Assembly (NCBI GenBank): GCA_963837585.1
Contig: CAWINX010000004.1
Span: 248,001-312,000 of the forward strand
Direction: 5' to 3'
DNA from: CAWINX01 sp963837585
GTDB lineage: Bacteria; Actinomycetota; Thermoleophilia; Solirubrobacterales; 70-9
Length of the DNA stretch: 64,000 nt
Shown one piece after another: positions 25,476 to 37,040 of this stretch. The notes below the pieces were generated by a model. It saw nothing but the letters and a program-made list of their open reading frames with translations. It searched no databases and had not been told where the DNA came from. The position numbers and the translations under genes are program-made. Every line of letters starts with the position of its first letter. Position 1 is the stretch's first letter.

Positions 25476-27695
25476 CTACTCCAGCGTTTGCTCGACCTGC
25501 TTGGTCTGGAAGAACTCGAGGATGTCGCCTTCCTTGATGTCCGGGTAGCCGTCGAGCACGATGCCGCACTCCTGGCCCTCCTCGACCTCCTGCACGTTGT
25601 CTTTGAAGCGACGAAGGGAGCCGAGTTTGCCGGTCCAGATAACCGTTCCTTCGCGGATAAGGCGCACGCTGGCGACTCGAGTGACCTTGCCGTCGGTGAC
25701 CACGCAACCGGCGATCCGGCCGACTTTGGAGGCCTTGAAGGTCTGTTTGACCTCCGCTTCGCCGACTGCCTCCTCGACCTCGACGGCCTCCAGCAAGCCC
25801 TCCATCGCGTTGCGGAGATCCTCGGTGATTTTGTAGATGACCGAGTAGGTGCGGACGTCGACGCCCTCGCGCTCGGCGGCGCGGCGAGCGTCGGCCAGCG
25901 GTCGCACATTGAAGCCGATGATGATCGCGTCGGAGGCCGAGGCCAGCATCACGTCGGACTCGTTGATGCCGCCGGTCTGCGAGTGGATGATGTTGATCGA
26001 GACCTGCTCCTGCGGCACCTTGGCGATCTCGTCCTGGAGGGCTTCCAGCGAGCCGGCGACGTCGGCCTTGAGGACGATGTTGAGCTCCTTGATCTCGCCC
26101 TCCTGAGCGCGGGAAAAGACCTCTTCAAGGCTGACCTTGCGAGCCTGGCGACGGGCAAGCGCCTCGGTCTTGAGGCGGTTGGCGCGCTCCTGGGCCAGCT
26201 GGCGGGCGCGGCGGTCGTTCTCGACGGCCTGGACGAACTCGCCGGCTTCGCAGACGCCGTCGAAGCCGAGCACCTCGACCGGCATCCCGGGCCCGGCGGC
26301 ATCGACCCGCTCGCCGGTGAAGTCCTGCATCGCCCGCACCCGGCCCCACTGAGGCCCGGCGACCAGCGCGTCGCCCACCTTCAGAGTCCCGCGCTGGACG
26401 AGAACCGTGACCACGGGGCCGCGGCCGGGGTCGAGCTGGGACTCGATCACCGTCCCCGAGGCGGGTGCATCGGGGTTGGCCCCAAGCTCCTCGAGCTCGG
26501 TGACGAGCAAGATCATGTCGAGCAGGTTGTCGAGCCCCTCGTGGGTCTTGGCGGAGACATTGCAGTAGACGGTGTCTCCGCCCCACTCCTCCGGATTGAG
26601 GCCGTCGGAGGCCAGCTCGGTGCGGATTCGGTCGGGCTGGGCGCCCTCCTTGTCGATCTTGTTGACCGCGATCAGCATCGGCACGTCGGCGGCGCGGGCG
26701 TGGTCGATTGCCTCTTTGGTCTGCGGCATCACCCCGTCATCGGCAGCGACGACGACGACGGCGACGTCGGTGACCTTGGCGCCACGGGCGCGCATCGCGG
26801 TGAAGGCGGCGTGGCCCGGCGTGTCGAGGAAGGTGATCGTCTTCTCGCCGTGGTGGACCTGGTAGGCGCCGATGTGCTGAGTGATGCCGCCGGCCTCTCC
26901 GGCGGCCACCTCGGTCTCGCGGATCGCGTCCAGCAGCGAGGTCTTGCCGTGGTCGACGTGGCCCATGATCGTCACGACCGGTGGGCGATCGGCGAGATCC
27001 TCCTCGGCGTCGGAGAACTCAGGCGCCTCCGGCTCCTCGTCGGCGGCGGTGACGATCTCGAGCTTGCGGTCGTACTCGTCGGCGATCGCCCGGATCGAGT
27101 CGTCGGTGAGCGTCTGGGTGAGGGTCGCCATCTCCCCCATCGTCATCAGCTTCTTGATCACCTCGGCGCTGCCCAGGCCGAGCAACTCGGCGACCTCGCG
27201 CACGGTCGCGCCGGAGGGGACCATGGTCGCCTCCGGTTCCGGAATCTCCATCGGCCCCAGGCGTGGCTCCTCGAGCAGCGGCCGGCGGCGGCGGCCCCCG
27301 CGGCGACGCGGCGGGCGCTGCGGCGGCGGCCCGCCCATCTGGTCGCGGCGGGCGGCTTGGGAATCGATCACCACGCGGCGTTTTTTCCCGGCAGCCCCCC
27401 CGCCCCCGGCCGGAGCCTTGGTGGAGGGTTTCTCAGCGGGTCGCACCGGCTTTTTCGAAGACGATTCCGACTGCGCGGCCGGTTTGGCTTTGGCGACCGG
27501 CTTTGCTTTTTCGGGGGCAGCCTTCGCCGCCCCGCCGTCGCCCTTGGCGCCGGCAATCGCCTTCAGCGCATCAGCCTCCTCGACGCTGGAAGCAGCGGCT
27601 TTCGCCTCCACCCCCGCGCTCTTAAGCGCAGCGAGCAGCTCCTTGCTGCTCAGCCCCTGCGCTTTGGCGATCTCATGGACCCGCTTCTTAGCCAC
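25476..27695 (-). CDS. infB: Translation initiation factor IF-2
   Basis: The GTPase that places fMet-tRNA on the 30S subunit; 739 residues. An N-terminal IF2-N helix (VHEIAKAQGLSSKELLAALKSAG), an Ala/Lys/Pro-rich linker and a second IF2-N module (REVAELLGLGSAEVIKKLM) precede the G domain: GHVDHGKTSLLD (G1), DTPGHAAF (G3), NKID (G4). The beta-barrel and C-terminal tRNA-binding domains are complete. The GTG start shares its G with the nusA stop. No ylxR gene lies between nusA and infB. Confidence 0.96.
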   Translation of the reverse strand: MAKKRVHEIAKAQGLSSKELLAALKSAGVEAKAAASSVEEADALKAIAGAKGDGGAAKAAPEKAKPVAKAKPAAQSESSSKKPVRPAEKPSTKAPAGGGGAAGKKRRVVIDSQAARRDQMGGPPPQRPPRRRGGRRRRPLLEEPRLGPMEIPEPEATMVPSGATVREVAELLGLGSAEVIKKLMTMGEMATLTQTLTDDSIRAIADEYDRKLEIVTAADEEPEAPEFSDAEEDLADRPPVVTIMGHVDHGKTSLLDAIRETEVAAGEAGGITQHIGAYQVHHGEKTITFLDTPGHAAFTAMRARGAKVTDVAVVVVAADDGVMPQTKEAIDHARAADVPMLIAVNKIDKEGAQPDRIRTELASDGLNPEEWGGDTVYCNVSAKTHEGLDNLLDMILLVTELEELGANPDAPASGTVIESQLDPGRGPVVTVLVQRGTLKVGDALVAGPQWGRVRAMQDFTGERVDAAGPGMPVEVLGFDGVCEAGEFVQAVENDRRARQLAQERANRLKTEALARRQARKVSLEEVFSRAQEGEIKELNIVLKADVAGSLEALQDEIAKVPQEQVSINIIHSQTGGINESDVMLASASDAIIIGFNVRPLADARRAAEREGVDVRTYSVIYKITEDLRNAMEGLLEAVEVEEAVGEAEVKQTFKASKVGRIAGCVVTDGKVTRVASVRLIREGTVIWTGKLGSLRRFKDNVQEVEEGQECGIVLDGYPDIKEGDILEFFQTKQVEQTLE

Positions 27696-29221
27696 TAAGC
27701 CTGCTCAGCCTCCTCGGCAACCGGAGTCTCATCAGCTTCAGCCTCTGCCTCTGCCTCTTCTTCGACATCCGCGGGTTCCTCGACGGCGTCGGACTCCTCG
27801 GCAACCTCGTCCTCGGCAACCTCGTCCTCGACGACTTCGGCCTCAGCCGCAGCCTCGTCGAACTCGGCGGTCGCCCGCTCGACGATCTCGGCGATCTGCC
27901 CCTCGTCGGCATCCGGATCGGCGAGGATCGCGACCTCGGCCTCGGCGACCGTCGCCAGCACCGCCGCCTGGCTGGTCTCGAAACGGCTCAGGGCCTGATG
28001 CTGAGGCAGGCCGCAGTAGGTCGACCCGGCGATCGCCGCGTTCGGGCAGCGGCGCCCGTTCGAGAGGACCGCCATGCAACGGCCGTCGGACTGCTCCTCG
28101 CCCGCGTACTCGACGTCTTGGTCCTCCTGGGAGAACTCGGTCTCCGACTTGATGTCGACTCGCCAGCCGGTCAACCGGGCCGCCAACCGAGCGTTCTGCC
28201 CGTCGCGGCCGATTGCCAACGAAAGCTGGTCGTCGGGGACGATCACGGTGGCCTGGCGCTCCTCGTCGTCGACGATGACCTCGCGGACTCGGGCCGGTGA
28301 GAGCGCCTTTGCCACGAAGCGGGCGGGCTCGTCGTTGTGGGGGATGATGTCGATCTTCTCGCCGCGCAGCTCGGAGACGACCATCCGTACCCGGGAGCCG
28401 CGCGGCCCCACGCAGGCGCCGACCGGGTCGACGCCGTCGGCGTGGGAGATGACGGCGATCTTCGAGCGATAGCCGGGCTCACGGGCGACGCCGACGATCT
28501 CGACCAGCTTGTCGGCGATCTCCGGAACCTCCAGCTCGAACAGCTTTTTGATCAGCTCGGGATTGCGGCGCGAGACGACGATGCTCGGCCCTTTGGTCGC
28601 GTCCGAGACATCGGTGATCACAGCCTTGACGCGCATCCCGTGGTCGTAGCGCTCGTTGTAGACCTGCTCGGACTTGGGCAGCAGGGCCTCGACCCGTTCG
28701 CGCAGCTGGACCAGCGTGTAGCGCTTGTCGGACTGTTGGATGATCCCGGTGATCAGCTCGCCGACCCGGTCCTGGTACTCCTCGAACATCATCATCCGCT
28801 CGGCTTCGCGAATCCGCTGCAGGATCACCTGCTTGGCGGTCTGGGCGGCGATCCTGCCGAAGTCGTCGGGGGTGACGTCGCGGGTGGTGATCTGGTCCTC
28901 GTAGGGAGCGATCATCTCCGGGTCGAGCTCGGGCTCCTCGGGCTCGCGCATCTCGCCGGTCTCCGGGTCGATCTCGGGCTCCTCCTGCTGCTCCGCGGCC
29001 TCGGCGAGCAGCTTCTCCTCGAGTTCGGCGGGGAGGATCAACTCAAAGACCCGGAAGTCACCGGTCTCGTGATCGAGGTCCACACGGGCGTATTTGGCGG
29101 CCCCTGGGGTTTTCTTGTACGCGGAGAGCAGGGCGTCCTCGAGGGCGTCCATCAACTTGTCGGCGGAGATCCCCTTCTCCTGCTCGAGCGCCTTGACTGC
29201 GTCGACGATCTCCTTGGTCAC
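27695..29221 (-). CDS. nusA: Transcription termination/antitermination protein NusA with extended C-terminus
   Basis: A 508-residue NusA started at GTG 29221, which overlaps the rimP stop (GTGA). The N-terminal RNA-polymerase-binding domain, S1 domain (GELITGIIQQSD...), KH1 (GACVGPRGSRVRMVVSELRGEKIDII) and KH2 (LSLAIGRDGQNARLAARLTGWRVDI) are all visible. After these comes a C-x(10)-C-x(9)-C-x(4)-H segment (GRCMAVLSNGRRCPN ... YCGLPQH) like a small zinc-binding treble-clef domain, then an acidic Ala/Glu/Val tail of about 100 residues. The inter-domain insert near 65-90 is also acidic. Confidence 0.95.
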   Translation of the reverse strand: MTKEIVDAVKALEQEKGISADKLMDALEDALLSAYKKTPGAAKYARVDLDHETGDFRVFELILPAELEEKLLAEAAEQQEEPEIDPETGEMREPEEPELDPEMIAPYEDQITTRDVTPDDFGRIAAQTAKQVILQRIREAERMMMFEEYQDRVGELITGIIQQSDKRYTLVQLRERVEALLPKSEQVYNERYDHGMRVKAVITDVSDATKGPSIVVSRRNPELIKKLFELEVPEIADKLVEIVGVAREPGYRSKIAVISHADGVDPVGACVGPRGSRVRMVVSELRGEKIDIIPHNDEPARFVAKALSPARVREVIVDDEERQATVIVPDDQLSLAIGRDGQNARLAARLTGWRVDIKSETEFSQEDQDVEYAGEEQSDGRCMAVLSNGRRCPNAAIAGSTYCGLPQHQALSRFETSQAAVLATVAEAEVAILADPDADEGQIAEIVERATAEFDEAAAEAEVVEDEVAEDEVAEESDAVEEPADVEEEAEAEAEADETPVAEEAEQA

Positions 29222-29472
29222 TGAAGTTGCTCCTTGATCTCGGGACTGGGGCGGCGGTACTTGGGTCCGGGCGAAGAGACCTCCAGCGAGTAGTCGGCCA
29301 ACAGGTGGCCCAGATGCTTGGTGACGCGCTCGCAGAGCGCCAGGTCGACGCCATCCGGATGGTCGATGAAGATGCGCAGGGACTCGGTGCCGGGTCGCTC
29401 CATGGCGACCAGGTCGAGTGACGAGTCGAGTTCGTCGAGCTGCTGTTGGATGTCGTCTTTGAGGTCGTTCAT
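29218..29472 (-). CDS. rimP: Ribosome maturation factor RimP, N-terminal domain only
   Basis: An 84-residue protein matching the N-terminal domain of RimP: DLVAMERPGTESLRIFIDHPDGVDLALCERVTKHLGHLLADYSLEVSSPG. Family members normally have 150-180 residues with a C-terminal SH3-like domain after VSSPG. Here PKYRRPSPEIKEQLQ and the stop follow, and nusA starts at once. I find no remnant of the second domain in other frames. Position at the head of rimP-nusA-infB supports the identity. Confidence 0.8.
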   Translation of the reverse strand: MNDLKDDIQQQLDELDSSLDLVAMERPGTESLRIFIDHPDGVDLALCERVTKHLGHLLADYSLEVSSPGPKYRRPSPEIKEQLQ

Positions 29473-29487
29473 GCCTGGTTCGGGGCG

Positions 29488-29515
29488 AAAAAAAAGTGGG
29501 CCAGGCCCACTTTCT
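29488..29515 (-). terminator. Intrinsic terminator / attenuator in the rimP leader
   Basis: On the minus strand, AAAGTGGGCC and GGCCCACTTT form a near-perfect palindrome (29493-29513) followed by a run of eight Ts (29488-29495). The rimP ATG follows 15 bases later. A TATACT -10 at 29549-29554 suggests that transcription begins near 29542 and meets this hairpin before rimP, giving an attenuator for the nusA operon. Confidence 0.7.
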
Positions 29516-29548
29516 CGACACCGGATAGGGACGTAAAAGCTTGAAATC

Positions 29549-29554
29549 AGTATA
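29549..29554 (-). promoter_or_regulatory. Candidate -10 of the rimP-nusA-infB operon
   Basis: TATACT on the minus strand, between the coaBC palindrome and the leader hairpin. No convincing -35 is seen at 16-18 bases. Confidence 0.4.
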
Positions 29555-29588
29555 GCCCGCTCAATGGGATGGGCAGGCGGGACATAGG

Positions 29589-29693
29589 CGTACGCGGGAG
29601 GGACGACCCTCCTCGCCGAACTCGCAGCCCAACTAATTAGTTGGGCTGCTCTGAGTATCCGCCCGTCGAGGAGGGTCGTCCCTCCCGCGTACG
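29589..29693. repeat. 105-bp nested palindrome at the 3' end of coaBC
   Basis: A perfect 27-bp inverted repeat (29589-29615 with 29667-29693; arms begin CGTACGCGGGAGGGACGACC) encloses a perfect 26-bp palindrome (29624-29649, GCAGCCCAACTA and its complement). The coaBC stop codon (29637-29639) sits at the centre of the inner palindrome, and the outer arm encodes the last residues of CoaBC. Confidence 0.85.
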
Positions 29694-30911
29694 GAGGTGA
29701 TCAACCCTGTCCAGGATCGAGTCGGCTATCGCTTCCTTCGGAGCGCGGGGAATCGGGGTTTCCGCTTCCCCGTCGATCAGAGTCACCGCGTTGTCCGGGC
29801 TCTCGAAGCCGATGCTCGGGTCGGAGACGTCGTTGAGGACGATCAGGTCGGCGCCCTTGCGCGTCAGCTTTTCCCTGGCTCGCTCGACGCCCTCGGCGCC
29901 GTGCTCCGCGGCGAAGCCGACGATCGTTTGGCCCGCGCCGCGGGCGGCCGCCAGGCCGGCGAGGATGTCCTCGGTCGGCTCGAGATGGATGTCGAGGCTT
30001 CCCTGGCGCTTCAGCTTGCCGGCGGCCGGCTCAGCGGCCCGGAAGTCGGCGGGGGCAGCGGCCATCAGCAGGACATGGCAAGACGGGAACTCCGCGCTCG
30101 CCGCCTCGCCGAGCTGGGCAGCGGTCTCGACGTCGACGCGTCGCACGCCGGCGGGCTCGGGCAGGGAGACGTTGGCGGCGATCAGGGTCACGTCGGCTCC
30201 ACGCGCAGCCGCCGCCGCGGCGAGGGCAAAGCCCATGCGACCGCTGGAGCGATTGCCCAGGAAGCGAACCGGGTCGATCGGCTCACGGGTCCCGCCCGCC
30301 GTGACGAGCACGCCCAGACCGTCCCAGGGCCGATGTCCGGCGGGTAGGACAGCCTCGACCCGAGACAGCAACTCGGCGGGGTCGGGGAGCCGGCCCTTGC
30401 CGAACTCGCCGCGCGAGGCGAGCCTGCCCTCGCCCGGCTCGATCACATCGACCCCTCGCCCACGCAGGGTCTCCAGGTTCGCCTGGGTCGCCGCGTCCGC
30501 ATACATCCGGTCGTTCATCGCCGGGGCCAGGAGACGCGGCGCGGAACAGGCGAGAAAGGACGTCGTCAGCATCGAGTCCGCCATCCCGCCGGCCAGCTTG
30601 GCGATCGTGTTCGCCGAGGCGGGGGCGACTACAAAGGCGTCGCAGTTGGCAACCACCTCGAGATGGCCGATCGGGTCATGCTCGGGCTGGGGGTCGCCGG
30701 GGAAAGCTCCGCGCATCGGGTCGCGCTCGAACTCCGAGATCAGAACCGGCGCGCCGGTGATCCCCTCGAAGGACGCCGGCCCGACAAAGCGGGTGGCGCT
30801 CTCGGTCATCAGCACCCTCACTCCGTGGCCCGCCACAGTGGCGAGCCGGGCCAGCTCCAACGACTTGTAGGCGGCTATTCCACCGCTTACGCCGAGCAGG
30901 ATCCTGGCCAT
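29637..30911 (-). CDS. coaBC: Bifunctional phosphopantothenoylcysteine synthetase/decarboxylase
   Basis: Makes 4'-phosphopantetheine for coenzyme A. The N-terminal CoaC flavoprotein (1-180) has GVSGGIAAYKSLELAR, an ASANTIAKLAGGMAD segment and APAMNDRMY. The CoaB synthetase (from 185) has VTAGGTREPIDPVRFLGNRSSGRMG and the DLIVLNDVS strand. 424 residues. The tail RTREGRPSSTGGYSEQPN is not conserved in the family and is encoded by the palindrome at 29589-29693, which also provides the stop. rpoZ lies 39 bases upstream. Confidence 0.93.
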   Translation of the reverse strand: MARILLGVSGGIAAYKSLELARLATVAGHGVRVLMTESATRFVGPASFEGITGAPVLISEFERDPMRGAFPGDPQPEHDPIGHLEVVANCDAFVVAPASANTIAKLAGGMADSMLTTSFLACSAPRLLAPAMNDRMYADAATQANLETLRGRGVDVIEPGEGRLASRGEFGKGRLPDPAELLSRVEAVLPAGHRPWDGLGVLVTAGGTREPIDPVRFLGNRSSGRMGFALAAAAAARGADVTLIAANVSLPEPAGVRRVDVETAAQLGEAASAEFPSCHVLLMAAAPADFRAAEPAAGKLKRQGSLDIHLEPTEDILAGLAAARGAGQTIVGFAAEHGAEGVERAREKLTRKGADLIVLNDVSDPSIGFESPDNAVTLIDGEAETPIPRAPKEAIADSILDRVDHLRTREGRPSSTGGYSEQPN

Positions 30912-30950
30912 CGATGTCCTCCTACGGTCCGGCCTCGCCGGGACGAGAGA

Positions 30951-31184
30951 TTAGGCGCGGTACTCGTATTTGAGCTTGCCCTCGGCAAGCTCCTCGAGCG
31001 CCATCGAGAGGTAGTTCTTACCGCCGTGCGTCTCGACCATCGGCGGCGCGTACTCCCCAAAGCCGCCCTCGCCGAGGTTGTGGAAGTAGCTGTTGATCTG
31101 ACGGGCCCGCTTCGCGGCGACGACGACGGCCGCGTAGTGGGAGTCGGTGTGTTCGAGAAGCTTGTCGACGCGTGGCTTGATCAT
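30951..31184 (-). CDS. rpoZ: DNA-directed RNA polymerase omega subunit
   Basis: A 77-residue omega subunit with the conserved N-terminal helix (IKPRVDKLLEHTDSHYAAVVVAAKRARQIN) and the C-terminal YLSMALEELAEGKLKYEY. Omega assists folding of beta'. The start overlaps the gmk stop (ATGA) and coaBC follows, the standard actinobacterial mihF-gmk-rpoZ-coaBC order. Confidence 0.93.
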   Translation of the reverse strand: MIKPRVDKLLEHTDSHYAAVVVAAKRARQINSYFHNLGEGGFGEYAPPMVETHGGKNYLSMALEELAEGKLKYEYRA

Positions 31185-31777
31185 TCGGCGTCGGAGTGTA
31201 GACGGTCGGCCTCTTTCGGCGGCAGGTCGAGCTCAGAACGCACGATCCGCTCCAGCTCCGCCGCGGCCCCGGCGAGGTCGTCGTTGACGACCCGGTGGTC
31301 GAAGTCGCCCTGGGCCGCGAGCTCCTGCCGGGCCACCTCGAGGCGGGAATCGATCGCCTCATCGCTGTCGGTGCCCCGTGAGATCAGCCGCTCTCGCAGG
31401 ACGGCGGGGTCGGGCGGGGCGATGAAGATCTGCACCGAGTCCGGCTGCGCGGCTCGAACCTGCTGCGCGCCCTGCACCTCGATCTCGAGGACCACCGAGC
31501 GGCCGGCGTCGAGACGGCGGCGCACCTCGGAGCCCAGCGTCCCGTAGCGGTTGCCGCTGTAGGTGGCGAACTCGAGGAAGTCCTTCGCCTCGATCCGCCG
31601 GTCGAACTCCTCATGCGTCAGGAAGTGGTAGTCGCGGCCGTCGACCTCCCCCGTCCGCGGCGATCTGGTCGTCGCCGAGATCGACAGCTCGAGGTCGGGA
31701 ACGCCGGCGAGCAGCTCGGCGATCAGCGTTCCCTTGCCGACCCCGCTGGGTCCCGTAATCACAAAGACCTTCGCCAT
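31181..31777 (-). CDS. gmk: Guanylate kinase
   Basis: Phosphorylates GMP to GDP. P-loop GPSGVGKGTLIAELL at residue 8, the GMP-binding ATTRSPRTGEVDGRDYHFLTHEEF, and the lid region RLISRGTDSDEAIDSRL are all present; 198 residues is normal. I use the ATG at 31777 because the P-loop strand starts there. It lies 32 bases after the mihF stop. Confidence 0.95.
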   Translation of the reverse strand: MAKVFVITGPSGVGKGTLIAELLAGVPDLELSISATTRSPRTGEVDGRDYHFLTHEEFDRRIEAKDFLEFATYSGNRYGTLGSEVRRRLDAGRSVVLEIEVQGAQQVRAAQPDSVQIFIAPPDPAVLRERLISRGTDSDEAIDSRLEVARQELAAQGDFDHRVVNDDLAGAAAELERIVRSELDLPPKEADRLHSDAE

Positions 31778-31809
31778 CAGGCTCCGGATACTGACCGCCG
31801 CCGCGGCGG

Positions 31810-32142
31810 CTACCTGCGGAGCTGAGAGACCAGTTCCGCCCTTTGCCTCTCCGAGAGACCGCCGATCGTCTTCGACGGCGAGATGCGGCACTGGTTGAGA
31901 ATCCGATTGGCCTTCACCCGGCCGTACTTCGGGACCGCCAGCAGCATGTCGAAGACCTTCGCGGTCATCACGTACTCCGGGGGGTCGAGAAGCAACGCGT
32001 GGATGTTGGCCTTGCCCGCTTTGAGGTCCTTCTTGAGCTTGGCGCGGGCGGTGCGAATGTCGTTGGCCCGCCGCAGCGCATCCATCCTCTGGTCGAGCGA
32101 CCTCTCGGGGGCCGCTGCGGAGGTCTTGACCGGGGCAGGCAT
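31810..32142 (-). CDS. mihF: Actinobacterial integration host factor, mIHF type
   Basis: A 110-residue helical DNA-binding protein, not related in fold to the E. coli IHF. DALRRANDIRTARAKLKKDLKAG and the helix-two-turns-helix region VFDMLLAVPKYGRVKANRILNQCRISPSKTIGGLSERQR are the family signature. mIHF bends DNA and supports phage-type integration and nucleoid structure in actinomycetes. It heads the mihF-gmk-rpoZ-coaBC operon behind a good promoter. Confidence 0.93.
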   Translation of the reverse strand: MPAPVKTSAAAPERSLDQRMDALRRANDIRTARAKLKKDLKAGKANIHALLLDPPEYVMTAKVFDMLLAVPKYGRVKANRILNQCRISPSKTIGGLSERQRAELVSQLRR

Positions 32143-32152
32143 CTGGGCGGCG

Positions 32153-32180
32153 AGTATAGCCGCGGGCCGCAGCCGCGCAA
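32153..32180 (-). promoter_or_regulatory. Promoter of mihF-gmk-rpoZ-coaBC
   Basis: On the minus strand, TTGCGC (32175-32180), a 16-base spacer and TATACT (32153-32158), then 10 bases to the mihF ATG. A near-consensus sigma-70-type promoter with a very short leader. Confidence 0.65.
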
Positions 32181-32207
32181 GGCGATTCGACCCATTTCAG
32201 GGCAAAT

Positions 32208-33116
32208 TCACCTCGACCTCGACTCGAGGTCGAGGATTGGCCCCTCGATTCCACGAGCCGAGAGCTCCGCGGACAGCTCCTCGGCCACCCGGCTGCCCGC
32301 CCGTGGATCGCGAAAGCTCTCAGTCCCGACGGCGACCAGCGTGGCGCCCGCGGCGAGGAATTCGAGCGCATCGGCGCCACTCGAGATCCCCCCCATGCCG
32401 ACGATCGGCAAGTCGACGGCCGCGGCAACCGCCCTCACCTGCGCCACCGCGACGGGCCGCACCGCGGGCCCGGAGAGGCCGCCGTGACCGGCAGCGATCC
32501 CAGGTCGAAGGGTGGCCGGGTCGATCGCGCTCGCCTTCAGCGTGTTGATCAGGGAGACCGAGTCGGCGCCGCCCTCCTCGGCAGCCACTGCGACCGCCGC
32601 CGGATCGGCGACGTTGGGTGTCAGCTTGATGATCAGCGGCTTCGGCGTCAGCGGCCGCAGCGCCCCGAGCAACGCAGCGGTCTCAGTCGGCTGCTCGCCG
32701 ACGATCAGGCCGGAGTGGACGTTGGGGCAGGAGACGTTCAGCTCGACGGCGGCGACCTCCTCCCGCTCCGCCACCGTCGAGACGAGGCGGGAGAACTCCT
32801 CGCGGCTCGTCGCCATCACAGAGACGATCAACGGAACCGGCAGCTCCGCCAGTTGCGGCAGGTCCTCGGCGAGAAACCCGTCGAGGCCCTTGTTGGGCAG
32901 GCCGATCGAGTTGATCATCCCGGCCGGCGTCTCCCAGATCCGCTGTGGCTCGTTGCCGGTCCGCGGCTCCGGGGTGATCGTCTTGGAGACGAAGGCGGAG
33001 AAGGGGAAGTCCTCGACGAGGGCGTCTCCGTAGACCCGGCGGGCCGCGATCGCGTCAAACGTCCCGGACGCGTTGATGACCGGGTGCTCGAGCTCGATCC
33101 CGCAGAGCTCAGGCAC
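32208..33116 (-). CDS. pyrD: Dihydroorotate dehydrogenase, catalytic subunit (class 1B)
   Basis: Oxidises dihydroorotate to orotate using FMN and passes electrons to PyrK and NAD. The catalytic base is a cysteine in NVSCPNVHSG, typical of class 1 enzymes, with FMN-binding GMGGISSGADALEFLAAGA near the C-terminus. 302 residues. The GTG start overlaps the pyrK stop by 8 bases. No membrane-anchoring helix is present, in line with class 1B. Confidence 0.93.
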   Translation of the reverse strand: MPELCGIELEHPVINASGTFDAIAARRVYGDALVEDFPFSAFVSKTITPEPRTGNEPQRIWETPAGMINSIGLPNKGLDGFLAEDLPQLAELPVPLIVSVMATSREEFSRLVSTVAEREEVAAVELNVSCPNVHSGLIVGEQPTETAALLGALRPLTPKPLIIKLTPNVADPAAVAVAAEEGGADSVSLINTLKASAIDPATLRPGIAAGHGGLSGPAVRPVAVAQVRAVAAAVDLPIVGMGGISSGADALEFLAAGATLVAVGTESFRDPRAGSRVAEELSAELSARGIEGPILDLESRSR

Positions 33117-33911
33117 AGCGGATCACCGGCCCATCGACGCAGAGGCGGAGGTAGCCGCCGCCCGGTTTGGGCACCGCGCAGCCGAAGCAGGCGCCGTAGC
33201 CGCACGCCATCGGGGATTCCATCGCCAGCTCGTGGGGGACTTCACGGTCGAGGCATAGCTTTTCCACCGCTTCCAACATCGCGGGGGGGCCGCAGGAGTA
33301 AACGGCGGCGCTGTCGGCGTCGTCGCCTTCGAGCATCACCGCGAGCAGGTCGGTCACGTAGCCCTTGTGGCCGACGTGGCCGTCCTCGCTGGCGAGGCGG
33401 ACCTCGCAGCAGCTGAAGAGGTCGTCGAGTCCGCCCGAGTGGGCCTCGTCGCGGAAGCCGAGCAGAACTCGGCTGGGGACGTTGCGCTCGGCGAAGCTGC
33501 GGCGCAGCAGGGCCAGCGGGGCGATGCCGATGCCGCCGCCGACGAGGATCGCCCCGGCCGCGTCGGCGGAGACCTCGCGGGGGGCGGAGAAGGCGTTGCC
33601 CAGGGGGCCGTTGACCCAGACCCCCTCCCCCGCCTCCAGCTCGCAGAGCCGATCGGTGCCCGGGCCGATTCCCTCGATCAGGAAGTCAAGGCGAACGCTT
33701 CCCTTCACCCCCCCCGTCTCGGCAACCGAGAGGGCGCGGGGCAGGAAGGGGCGCTGGCCCGACTCCTCCCAGTGGGACTCCGTGGCGAGCATGTAGAACT
33801 GCCCCGGCGCCGGCTCGGGCCCCTCGGCGTCGAGCAGGGAAAAGAGCCTGTAGCCGCCCGAGGCGCGGCTCTCCGTCACCTTGCAGAGACGCCGACCGAA
33901 CGGAGGAACCG

Positions 33912-33915
<4 letters not shown>
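33109..33915 (-). CDS. pyrK: Dihydroorotate dehydrogenase, electron-transfer subunit
   Basis: A 268-residue FAD and 2Fe-2S protein that carries electrons from PyrD to NAD. The N-terminal ferredoxin-reductase barrel has WVNGPLGNAF and the NAD domain has GGGIGIAPLALLRRSF. The C-terminal cysteines in MACGYGACFGCAVP and LRLCVDGPV hold the iron-sulfur cluster. The start overlaps the carB stop by 4 bases inside a small inverted repeat (AGGAACC/GGTTCCT, 33904-33923). Confidence 0.92.
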
Positions 33916-37039
<3,124 letters not shown>

Positions 37040-37040
<1 letters not shown>

